Source: CAVVYJ01 sp963752495 (GTDB lineage: Bacteria; Pseudomonadota; Gammaproteobacteria; Burkholderiales; Methylophilaceae). Taken from it: a DNA stretch of 64,000 nt. Below are positions 56,081 through 63,922 of the stretch, one piece after another. A model generated the notes under the pieces. It made no database searches and was not told where the DNA came from. It worked only from the letters and a program-made list of their open reading frames with translations. The position numbers were made by a program, and so were the translations under genes. Each line of letters begins with the position of its first letter. Position 1 is the first letter of the stretch. Location of the stretch: NCBI GenBank assembly GCA_963752495.1, contig CAVVYJ010000005.1:124001-188000 (forward strand), given 5' to 3'.

Positions 56081-57348
56081 GTATGAACGCTATATTTGTG
56101 ATTATTTTTGTGCTGGCATACGCCGCAATTGCTTTTGAGCATCCGCTTAAAGTCAACAAAAGCGCGCCTGCACTCATTGGTGCTGGCTTGTTATGGACGG
56201 TGTATGCACTTAGCGCAGGAAATGTAAACGAGCAGCTAAACGAGACCGTTTCTGGCACAGCGCAAATCATTTTCTTCCTTATGGGCGCGATGACGATTGT
56301 TGAAGTGATTGATGCACATGATGGCTTTGATGTCATCACAGAAAAAATTAAAACCACAAGAATGACGACCCTGCTGTGGCTGATCGGCTTAGTGACCTTC
56401 TTTTTGAGTGCTGTGCTAGACAATTTGACGACCACTATTGTGATGATTTCTGTAGTGAGAAAATTACTTGCGCAAAGAGAAGATAAATTGTATTTTGCCG
56501 GCATTATCGTCATCGCCGCAAACGCAGGTGGCGCTTGGTCACCCTTGGGTGATGTAACTACCACCATGTTGTGGATAGGTGGCCAAATCACTGCACTTGC
56601 CATCATCAAAGGGCTATTTATCCCATCTCTCATCAACATGATAGTACCGCTACTTGTGGTGAGCCACATGTTAAAAGGCAAGCACATTGATGCCCCAAAA
56701 ACCAAGACTGGTGATGCTGCACAATATCAAACAAACACATTTGAAAAGAATCTAATTTTCTTCGCCGGATTAATTGCTTTGTGCTCTGTACCTGCCTTTA
56801 AAACAGTGACGCATTTGCCACCTTTTATGGGCATTTTATTTGCGCTGGGCATTATCTGGCTACTGAGTGAAACGCTCCATCGCCACAAAAATGACAATGA
56901 AAAACAACATTTAACGTTAGTAGCTGCATTACAAAGAATCGACATGGCTTCTCTCGTGTTTTTTATCGGAATTTTGTTTGCCGTGGCCGTACTCGAGCAT
57001 ACACATATCCTCACCGAACTTGCGGCATGGCTTGATAAAACAGTAGGCAATCAAGCTATCATTGTGACGCTGTTTGGACTTGCCAGTGCGATTATAGACA
57101 ACGTACCGCTGGTTGCCGCCTCGATGGGCATGTACCCACTCTCACAGTATCCAGCCGATTCTTTTATTTGGGAGTTTCTGGCATATGCAGCGGGAACCGG
57201 CGGCTCTATTTTGATTATAGGTTCAGCTGCCGGGGTTGCCGCCATGGGCTTGGAAAAAATTGAATTCTTTTGGTACGTACGAAAATTTAGCTTGCTTGCA
57301 TTAATTGGCTATTTAAGCGGTGCTGCTGCGTACGTTTTAATGAGTTGA
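56077..57348 (+). CDS. nhaD: NhaD-type sodium/proton antiporter
   Basis: A 423-residue inner-membrane antiporter with about 11-12 hydrophobic helices. FLSAVLDNLTTTIVMI, NAGGAWSPLGDVTTTMLWIGGQ and ASAIIDNVPLVAASMGMYPLS are characteristic of NhaD/CitT-superfamily transporters. The Asp-Asn-containing blocks could bind Na+. The ATGA overlap with darP suggests coupled translation. It converges with the PDZ gene. Confidence 0.92.
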   Translation: MSMNAIFVIIFVLAYAAIAFEHPLKVNKSAPALIGAGLLWTVYALSAGNVNEQLNETVSGTAQIIFFLMGAMTIVEVIDAHDGFDVITEKIKTTRMTTLLWLIGLVTFFLSAVLDNLTTTIVMISVVRKLLAQREDKLYFAGIIVIAANAGGAWSPLGDVTTTMLWIGGQITALAIIKGLFIPSLINMIVPLLVVSHMLKGKHIDAPKTKTGDAAQYQTNTFEKNLIFFAGLIALCSVPAFKTVTHLPPFMGILFALGIIWLLSETLHRHKNDNEKQHLTLVAALQRIDMASLVFFIGILFAVAVLEHTHILTELAAWLDKTVGNQAIIVTLFGLASAIIDNVPLVAASMGMYPLSQYPADSFIWEFLAYAAGTGGSILIIGSAAGVAAMGLEKIEFFWYVRKFSLLALIGYLSGAAAYVLMS

Positions 57349-57366
57349 AGTATCTTAGAAAAGTTT

Positions 57367-58089
57367 TTAACGACTGTTTAATGTCGCTTTAGTAATCGCA
57401 GGCTCGCCACCACGTTCATAAGCAATTTCTACGGTTTTACCTTGGTATTGCCTCGCAGCAGCCGACAATTCTTCAGGTTTTTGTAACTCAATATCTCCAA
57501 TTTTTCGCAACACGTCACCACGTAATAAATTAGCCTTTGCTGCCGGAGAGTCTCTAATCACTGCAAGCACTTTCAAACCGTCTTCTGGTTTGGTATCTTC
57601 ACCAGCAGGTTTTAATTTAATCACATGCAAGCCTAGCAACGGCATAGGCAACTTAGCCCAATAACTTGCATGGTATTTAAATTGCTCTTCGTCATCTTCT
57701 AACACACTTGCATCGACTTCACCCGTGGTTTTTGCAGCTTGCCTGATTACCTCAATTTTGGATAAATCAGTTTTTTTAGAGGCATATTTCCTATATACCA
57801 ACACCGTATCTGCTTGGATAGCTTTGGCATGTTGCATTGCAAGCTCAGGCAAAACTTTTCCTGCCTCAAAATCAGAAGTTCCCATCATGTCATAACCACT
57901 TTCCAGCATCGTGATATTGTCATCATCTTTATGATTGCTCACGAAAATTTTAGTATCAGGCTTTGATTGAATTGACTTTAAGCCTCCATTATTTTGAGCT
58001 TTATAATTTTTCTCATAGGGATTTTCTGCAGCCTGAGTAACTTGCACTGCAAAAGCCAGCATTGATAAAACCAGTATTTTTTTAATCAT
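57367..58089 (-). CDS. Exported PDZ-domain protein
   Basis: A 240-residue protein with a signal peptide (ILVLSMLAFAVQVTQA, cleavage before AENPYEKNYK). The middle region is unassigned. The last 80 residues have a PDZ fold (PLLGLHVIKL, VLAVIRDSPAAKANLLRGDVLRKIGDIELQ and YQGKTVEIAYERGG). No protease active site is visible, so it may be a substrate-recruiting or scaffolding protein in the periplasm. It stands alone and converges with nhaD. Confidence 0.72.
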   Translation of the reverse strand: MIKKILVLSMLAFAVQVTQAAENPYEKNYKAQNNGGLKSIQSKPDTKIFVSNHKDDDNITMLESGYDMMGTSDFEAGKVLPELAMQHAKAIQADTVLVYRKYASKKTDLSKIEVIRQAAKTTGEVDASVLEDDEEQFKYHASYWAKLPMPLLGLHVIKLKPAGEDTKPEDGLKVLAVIRDSPAAKANLLRGDVLRKIGDIELQKPEELSAAARQYQGKTVEIAYERGGEPAITKATLNSR

Positions 58090-58173
58090 TCTTTGAGCCC
58101 CATATTTTTGTCATGTTATGATAAAAGACACAGAAGTAAGCAAACAATTCAATGTACCCTATAAATATTTACC

Positions 58174-58755
58174 ATGCAAAAAATTAAAATCGGCCTTGTT
58201 TCCATAAGCGACCGCGCTAGCCAAGGTGTTTATGAGGATCGCGGCATCCCAACTTTGCAAGATTGGCTTACGCGCGCACTCAATACGCCATTTTTAACTT
58301 TAACTCGGCTCATAGCAGATGAGCAAGATGAAATTGAAAATACATTAATTGATTTGGTGGATCATGAAGCTTGCCATTTAATTCTCACGACAGGTGGCAC
58401 CGGCCCAGCAATAAGAGATGTAACACCCGAAGCTACCCTAGCCGTGGGAGAAAAAACCATGCCAGGCTTTGGCGAGCAAATGCGGCAAATTAGCCTAAAC
58501 TTTGTTCCCACCGCCATCCTCTCACGGCAAGTCGCAGTTATTCGCAAGCAATGCCTGATTATTAACCTTCCCGGCCAACCCAAAGCAATTGCGCAAACGC
58601 TGGAAGGCTTAAAGGACGACTCTGGAAATATAAAAGTACACGGCATTTTTGCAGCCGTACCTTATTGTTTGGACTTAATCGGCACAGCAGATAACCCAAA
58701 CCCGTATATTGAAACAAATGAAGCTGTTGTAAAGGCTTTTAGACCTAAAAAGTAG
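58174..58755 (+). CDS. mog: Molybdopterin adenylyltransferase
   Basis: A 193-residue enzyme that adenylates molybdopterin during molybdenum cofactor synthesis. SISDRASQGVYEDRGIPTLQDWL at the N-terminus, and LTTGGTGPAIRDVTPEAT as the MPT-binding loop, place it in the MogA group. No other molybdenum cofactor gene is in the window. The P4H-like gene starts 12 bases after the stop. Confidence 0.94.
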   Translation: MQKIKIGLVSISDRASQGVYEDRGIPTLQDWLTRALNTPFLTLTRLIADEQDEIENTLIDLVDHEACHLILTTGGTGPAIRDVTPEATLAVGEKTMPGFGEQMRQISLNFVPTAILSRQVAVIRKQCLIINLPGQPKAIAQTLEGLKDDSGNIKVHGIFAAVPYCLDLIGTADNPNPYIETNEAVVKAFRPKK

Positions 58756-58767
58756 TGAGTTATTAAG

Positions 58768-59613
58768 ATGATGCAGATTTTAGATAACGAATGGCAAAAG
58801 TGGATTAGCGAAAACTTTCGCCGCGGTTGCCTTAAGCGTGACATGCTAAAAACAATGGTGGGGGCGGGAATTACGGAAGAAACGGCCCTTTTCAACTTGG
58901 AATCTTTTGAAATTTCACGCACCAATAAACCTATTGCACTAAGCAATGAGTTTCAACAAGAAGCGAGTTACCTGTTTCAACATGAGAACAACTTGGTGAC
59001 AAGTGATGGCCAAATTATTAATGTTGCAATGCGCTGTGAATCACCAGACATCGTGCTTTTAGATAACTTCATGACAGCAGCAGAGTGCGATGAATTATGC
59101 GAACTCTCAAAAAGTTCGCTAACAAAATCTACTGTGGTGGATGATGCAACGGGCGAAGGGATAAATCACGTAGACCGTAGTAGCCAAGGTACTTTTTTTA
59201 CACTCGCGCAAAATGCACTGGTAGCCAAGCTAGAAGCGCGCATTAGCGAAATCACTGGCATACCAGCCATAAACGGCGAAGGGATACAAATTCTCAATTA
59301 TGTGGGTGGCGGCGAGTATAAACCGCATTTTGATTACTTTGCAGATACCGAGGGTGGCCGCGCAAACATGGTGCAAGGCGGTCAGCGCATCATCACGATT
59401 GTCATGTATCTAAATGATGTCGAGGCCGGAGGTGCCACTATTTTTCCCGAAATCAATTTAAGCGTTTTCCCCAAAAAGGGTTCAGCCCTTTACTTTTCTT
59501 ACTGTAATTCACTGGGACAAGTTGATTCGCGCACTTTGCACGGCGGTGCCCCTGTGATTGCCGGCGAGAAATGGATCGCTACTAAATGGATACGCGAAAG
59601 CGCCTATATATAA
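58768..59613 (+). CDS. 2-oxoglutarate/Fe(II) oxygenase, prolyl-4-hydroxylase type
   Basis: A 281-residue Fe(II)/2-oxoglutarate oxygenase. The iron ligands H187 and D189 (PHFDYF) and H258 (LHGGAPV), plus 2-oxoglutarate Lys268 (GEKWIATKWIRE), are all present. An N-terminal helical segment (about 1-95) precedes the catalytic domain. Bacterial members hydroxylate proline in EF-Tu or small proteins; the substrate here is unknown. The stop overlaps the vanZ-like start as TAATG. Confidence 0.88.
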   Translation: MMQILDNEWQKWISENFRRGCLKRDMLKTMVGAGITEETALFNLESFEISRTNKPIALSNEFQQEASYLFQHENNLVTSDGQIINVAMRCESPDIVLLDNFMTAAECDELCELSKSSLTKSTVVDDATGEGINHVDRSSQGTFFTLAQNALVAKLEARISEITGIPAINGEGIQILNYVGGGEYKPHFDYFADTEGGRANMVQGGQRIITIVMYLNDVEAGGATIFPEINLSVFPKKGSALYFSYCNSLGQVDSRTLHGGAPVIAGEKWIATKWIRESAYI

Positions 59614-59979
59614 TGTTGGGCAATCAGCAACTTATTCAAAAGGCGCCTTACCTCTTTTGGGGTTTAGTCTTGATTGTCACAGCGCTTTTATTAGTAGAAC
59701 TAGCGCCCTCACATAGCGGCTGGCCTTATAAGGACAAGGTGGAGCATATGGTCGCGTTTGCAGCACTTGGCATATTCGGGCATCTTTCATATCCGCGAAA
59801 AAGTAATTGGGTGTATTCAGGATTGGCTAGCTTATGGCTTATTAATGGAATGGATGCAAGGTGCATTTACACTAACGCGCACAGCCAGCGTTTACGACTG
59901 GGTGGCGGATATTGCAGGCGTGCTGTTGTCAGCGCTTGCAATCTACTTGCTTACAAAAAATAATGCCGACAGAATTTAA
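59613..59979 (+). CDS. VanZ-like membrane protein (frameshift as read)
   Basis: A small membrane protein of about 121 residues with four hydrophobic segments. It begins MLGNQQLIQKAPYLFWGLVL and has KDKVEHMVAFAALGIFGH, the VanZ pattern. The frame shifts near 59825-59845. The remainder (AYGLLMEWMQGAF, SVYDWVADIAGVLLSALAI) is found in the next frame to 59979 and matches the family end. Removing one base restores it. The function of these proteins is unknown. It overlaps the P4H gene and thiL (17 bases). Confidence 0.85.
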
Positions 59980-60932
59980 TATTATTCAAAAGTACTTTAA
60001 CCAGAAAACCAAACAGACGGATTTGGGGATAGGTGACGATGCAGCGCTTTTTCGCGTAGAAAAAGGCCATCAGCTTGCAATTTCAAGTGATATGCTGGTA
60101 GCGGGCACTCACTTTTATCATGGCGATAAGCCATATGATATTGGCTGGAAGTCGATGGCTGTAAACTTATCTGACATGGCTGCAATGGGCGCAAACCCAA
60201 AATGGGCTACGCTCTCTATTGCACTGCCTGAAGCCAATGAGACTTGGCTTGGTGAGTTTTCTCGCGGTTTTTTTGCCTGTGCTAGACACGTTCAATGTAG
60301 ACTTAATTGGTGGTGATACTACGCGCGGACCACTTAATATCAGTGTAACGATCATGGGCGAGGTAGCCATTGGCAAAGCCTTGCGGCGTGATAATGCGAA
60401 AACTGGCGATGATGTCTGGGTGAGTGGTACCTTAGGTGATGCCGCACTTGGTTTGGCGCATGTGCAAAACAAGTTGCACGATAAAATCATTCTCGACGAT
60501 GGCTACATCGAATATTGCTTAAATGCCCTGCATCGGCCGCAGCCCCGTGTTTTGTTAGGATTAGCCTTATTAAACCTAGCGCACAGCGCAATTGATATTT
60601 CGGACGGCCTACTATCTGATTTGGGTCATATTCTACAAGCATCGAACGTGGGCGCTGAGATTCAACTAGACAAACTGCCCTGCTCGCCCTTTATTTACAA
60701 ACATCTTGGCGAAAAGCAGATTCAGCAATGCATTCTAGCCGGTGGTGATGACTACGAGCTATGTTTTACTGCTCCGCAGAAAAATAGAAGTACCATCGAG
60801 AAAGTTGGCGAAAAATTGCATTTGCCAATCACCTGGATAGGCAATATCCATGCGGACTCTGGCTTGACTGTTTTAGATAAAAACAAACAGAAAATTTCAC
60901 TCGAAAAAACTGGATATGACCACTTTGCCTAG
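59963..60932 (+). CDS. thiL: Thiamine-monophosphate kinase (frameshift as read)
   Basis: Makes thiamine diphosphate from thiamine monophosphate. TDLGIGDDAALF, AISSDMLVAGTHF and AVNLSDMAAMGANPKW belong to the first frame. The GGDTTRGPLNISVTIMGE and DISDGLLSDLGHIL motifs are in the second. The break is at about 60265-60290 next to a T7 run, and removing one base joins FSRGFFA to LDTFNVDLIGGDTTRG. The total is about 322 residues. It overlaps vanZ upstream and pgpA downstream by 17 bases each. Confidence 0.93.
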
Positions 60933-61419
60933 TAGCCCACCAAGTATTAAATTTTTATTTGCTCACCCCGCGCATTTTCTTGCACTCGGGTTTGGTAGCG
61001 GGCTTGCCAAAAAAGCTCCCGGTACGTTTGGTACGCTACTCGGTGTGTTGCTGGCATGGCCTTTCTTTATGCTTCCTGTGATATGGCAAGCACCAGTTTT
61101 GTTTAGTTTGTTTTTGCTTGGGGTATGGTGTTGCGAAAAAACAGGTAGAGCACTTGGCGTTGCCGACCACGGTAGCATTGTGTGGGATGAAATTATCGCC
61201 ATCATACTGGTGTTGGGCTTTACCCCGGTGAATTGGTTATGGTGGCTGGGCGCATTTGCATTATTTCGCCTGTTTGATATCTGGAAGCCGTTTCCGATTC
61301 GTCAATTGGATGCCCGACTGAAAAATGGGTTTGGCGTTATGTTAGATGACATTCTGGCAGCTATTTATAGCATAGTATGTATTTTAGCCCTGCTCATATG
61401 GACAAACTCGACACATTAG
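60916..61419 (+). CDS. pgpA: Phosphatidylglycerophosphatase A
   Basis: A 167-residue membrane phosphatase that makes phosphatidylglycerol. LGFGSGLAKKAPGTFGTLLG near the start and DHGSIVWDEIIAIILVL are family signatures with the catalytic acidic residues. It has three to four hydrophobic helices. The thiL-pgpA-pncC order with overlapping genes is common in Proteobacteria. Confidence 0.95.
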   Translation: MTTLPSSPPSIKFLFAHPAHFLALGFGSGLAKKAPGTFGTLLGVLLAWPFFMLPVIWQAPVLFSLFLLGVWCCEKTGRALGVADHGSIVWDEIIAIILVLGFTPVNWLWWLGAFALFRLFDIWKPFPIRQLDARLKNGFGVMLDDILAAIYSIVCILALLIWTNSTH

Positions 61420-61886
61420 CCGCTGAACTGGGGGCGTTACTTAAAGCCCGTGGCTTGGTGCTTACTTTAGCTGAATCCTGCACTGGAGGGCTTGTCAGCG
61501 CGAGCGTCACGGAGATTCCAGGCAGTTCGGCTTGGTTTGATCGCGGATTTGTCACTTACAGCAATGCCGCTAAAATAGAAATGCTGGGCGTTTTGCCTAA
61601 TACTCTAGAAAAATTTGGTGCGGTGAGTGAGCAAACCGCGCGCGAAATGGCACAAGGCGCACTTAATCACTCGCAAGCGAATGTCGCCATCAGTATTACC
61701 GGCATCGCCGGCCCAGATGGTGGCTCGGTAGAGAAACCAGTTGGAACAGTATGCTTTGCATGGGCGGGTAAAAATATTTTACTCACCAGTATGACAAAAA
61801 AAATAAGCGGTAACCGTCAGGAAGTTCGCGATGAATCGACAGTTACCGCTCTGGGAGAATTGCTTAAACTGCTGGCAACTCACTAA
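61398..61886 (+). CDS. pncC: Nicotinamide-nucleotide amidohydrolase (CinA C-terminal type)
   Basis: A 162-residue amidase that deamidates NMN in pyridine nucleotide recycling. ATG 61398 (MDKLDTLAAEL) is chosen; it overlaps pgpA by 22 bases. LAESCTGGLVSASVTEIPGSSAW, split, and ITGIAGPDGGSVEKPVGTV are diagnostic. The stop overlaps the converging Tyr/His-rich gene by four bases. Confidence 0.94.
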   Translation: MDKLDTLAAELGALLKARGLVLTLAESCTGGLVSASVTEIPGSSAWFDRGFVTYSNAAKIEMLGVLPNTLEKFGAVSEQTAREMAQGALNHSQANVAISITGIAGPDGGSVEKPVGTVCFAWAGKNILLTSMTKKISGNRQEVRDESTVTALGELLKLLATH

Positions 61887-62248
61887 CGCCAGTGACGGTC
61901 GCCATGATGTCCGCGTCCTTCGTGACCCCAGCGTCCATCGCCATGCCCTCTGCCTCTGTCGTGCCCACGATGGTGATGCCTATCGCCGCCGTAGCTGTAA
62001 TAATTGAACGAGGTTTGCGGATAATAATAAGCCGATGGTGCTGAATAATAAACGGGTTGGCTGTAATAGACCGGCTCTCGATAATATACGACAGGCTGTG
62101 CGGGATAATAACGCACAACAGGCGGCGGCGCATAATAAGGATAACCACCGATATTAATGCCTAAACTAAAAGAATCGCGTGCCTGCGCGGTGGAAATGCT
62201 GGCAACGCCAATCGCCAATGTGGCAAAAACTAAACGTAAAACTTTCAT
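61883..62248 (-). CDS. Exported Tyr/Pro-rich, His/Gly/Arg-rich protein
   Basis: A 121-residue protein with a signal peptide (VFATLAIGVASISTAQA, cleavage before RDSF). The mature half contains repeated YYPAQPVVYY, REPVYYS and SQPVYYS units (PXPV-repeat-like). The other half is rich in His, Gly and Arg (GDRHHHRGHD, GHEGRGHHGDRHWR). No fold is assigned. His content suggests metal binding in the periplasm. GGAGGAG precedes the ATG at 62248. A Fur-box-like site lies 75 bases upstream. Confidence 0.7.
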   Translation of the reverse strand: MKVLRLVFATLAIGVASISTAQARDSFSLGINIGGYPYYAPPPVVRYYPAQPVVYYREPVYYSQPVYYSAPSAYYYPQTSFNYYSYGGDRHHHRGHDRGRGHGDGRWGHEGRGHHGDRHWR

Positions 62249-62322
62249 ACTCTCCTCCTATCAAAAAAACTGCATGTAGGTATTAGCTCAACGTTCGGCC
62301 ACACAAAAAGTTTACGTTGCTC

Positions 62323-62341
62323 ACTCATGATTATCATTAAA
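62323..62341. promoter_or_regulatory. Fur-box-like sequence
   Basis: Read on the minus strand it is TTTAATGATAATCATGAGT. Against the 19-base consensus GATAATGATAATCATTATC, 14 positions match, including the whole central ATGATAATCAT core. It lies between the divergent Tyr/His-rich gene (start 62248) and recA (start 62442), so it could control either gene. The call is by eye. Confidence 0.5.
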
Positions 62342-62441
62342 ATATAAACCCTAAAATAGTCAGCGCCGTGCTTACGTTAAACAGCAAATTATGGAATAAT
62401 TACACGCTTGGATTAAGTACCTAAAACTAAAGGCAAAACAC

Positions 62442-63470
62442 ATGGATGACAATAAAAGCAAAGCCCTCGCCGCTGCACTTTCGCAGATCGAAAAACAGTT
62501 CGGCAAAGGCTCCATTATGCGTATGGGAGACAGTGACATTGGCGAGGATATACAATCAGTCTCAACTGGCTCACTTGGCTTGGATATTGCGCTTGGCATC
62601 GGTGGCTTGCCACGAGGCCGAGTTGTAGAAATTTATGGCCCAGAGTCATCTGGCAAAACCACTCTGACGCTTTCCGTCATTGCACAAATGCAAAAAATGG
62701 GTGGCACGGCAGCTTTTATTGATGCAGAACATGCCTTAGACCCGCAATATGCCGCTAAGCTAGGTGTAAACGTGCCTGACCTCTTGATTTCACAGCCCGA
62801 CACAGGTGAACAGGCGCTAGAGATTGCGGATATGTTAGTGCGTTCCGGCTCTGTGGATATCGTGGTAATTGACTCCGTTGCAGCCTTAACGCCGCGCGCC
62901 GAGATTGAAGGTGAAATGGGTGACAGCCATATGGGCTTGCAAGCGCGTTTAATGTCGCAAGCCTTGCGTAAACTTACTGGCAACATTAAGCGTACCAACA
63001 CTTTGGTCATTTTCATCAACCAAATCCGCATGAAAATCGGTGTCATGTTTGGTAATCCGGAAACGACTACCGGAGGTAATGCGCTGAAGTTTTATGCCTC
63101 AGTACGTTTGGATATTCGCCGTACTGGTGCGATTAAAAAAGGTGATGAGGTTATTGGTTCAGAGACACGCGTAAAAGTAATTAAAAACAAAGTGGCGCCG
63201 CCATTCAAACAAGCGGAATTTGATATTCTGTACGGCGAAGGCATCTCGCGTGAAGGTGAGATTATCGAACTCGGTTCCAATTTAAAATTCATTGAAAAAG
63301 CGGGTGCATGGTACAGCTACAATGGCGAAAAAATTGGTCAAGGCAAAGATAATGCGCGTGAGTTTTTGAAAGAAAACCCAAAAATTGCAGATGAGATTGA
63401 TGCAAAAATTCGCGCCAACTCCAAAGTGCTCGCCGAAGTCATGGTCGCGCCACGAGGTGAAGACGAATAA
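62442..63470 (+). CDS. recA: Recombinase RecA
   Basis: A 342-residue DNA-strand-exchange and SOS co-protease protein. Walker A GPESSGKTT is at 66-74, and QIEKQFGKGSIMRMGD, VVIDSVAALTPRAEIEGEMGD and NQIRMKIGVMFGNPETTTGG are all intact. No intein. The length is typical. No CTGT-N8-ACAG LexA operator is seen upstream. recX follows within about 30 bases. Confidence 0.98.
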   Translation: MDDNKSKALAAALSQIEKQFGKGSIMRMGDSDIGEDIQSVSTGSLGLDIALGIGGLPRGRVVEIYGPESSGKTTLTLSVIAQMQKMGGTAAFIDAEHALDPQYAAKLGVNVPDLLISQPDTGEQALEIADMLVRSGSVDIVVIDSVAALTPRAEIEGEMGDSHMGLQARLMSQALRKLTGNIKRTNTLVIFINQIRMKIGVMFGNPETTTGGNALKFYASVRLDIRRTGAIKKGDEVIGSETRVKVIKNKVAPPFKQAEFDILYGEGISREGEIIELGSNLKFIEKAGAWYSYNGEKIGQGKDNAREFLKENPKIADEIDAKIRANSKVLAEVMVAPRGEDE

Positions 63471-63502
63471 AATTTCAACCAAAAACGCTACGCCAACGCG
63501 CT

Positions 63503-63922
63503 TTGGAGTATTTAGGTAAGCGCGAATACTCGTATCACGAATTAGGTCAAAAACTTAAAAATTACGCTGAAGAAACCGACGATATTCCCGCACTGTTAGA
63601 TGATTTTAAATCGCGCGGCTGGCTCTCAGACAAGCGTTTTACTGATCAGCTAGTGCATGCAAGGCAAACAAAATTCGGCAGCGCGAAAGTCGCACATGAG
63701 CTACGCGAAAAAGGTGTGGCAGATGAATTGATTGCTGGTGCATTGAGTGATTTAAAAAGCAATGAACTTGGCAACGCAGCTGAAGTGTGGCGTAAAAAAT
63801 TTAAAATGCCGCCAGCTAATCGCGAGGAATGGGCGAAACAAGCAAGATTTTTACAAAGCCGCGGCTTTGGCTTTGATATCATTAAAAAAGTATTAAGTAC
63901 AACAAAAGAAAATGACGATTAA
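63503..63922 (+). CDS. recX: Regulatory protein RecX (start uncertain)
   Basis: A helical protein of at least 139 residues that modulates RecA. YLGKREYSYHELGQKL, the SDKRFTDQLVHARQ block and REKGVADELIAGAL are family signatures. The only usable codon in this frame is TTG 63503, but homology clearly extends upstream (TLRQRALEYL) to about 63480, where no ATG or GTG exists in this frame. Removing one A from AAAAA near 63481-63485 would connect it to GTG 63457, overlapping the recA end. The stop overlaps alaS by 12 bases. Confidence 0.9.
   Translation: MEYLGKREYSYHELGQKLKNYAEETDDIPALLDDFKSRGWLSDKRFTDQLVHARQTKFGSAKVAHELREKGVADELIAGALSDLKSNELGNAAEVWRKKFKMPPANREEWAKQARFLQSRGFGFDIIKKVLSTTKENDD

Noticed and set aside
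56004..56705. Long minus-strand frame (233 codons) opposite nhaD
   Set aside because: It is antisense to a clear antiporter gene and shows only mirrored hydrophobic segments.
10655..63922. Programmed ribosomal frameshifting as the cause of split genes
   Set aside because: The breaks are at different sites, in both directions, in unrelated genes, without a common slippery site, and some genes have several.
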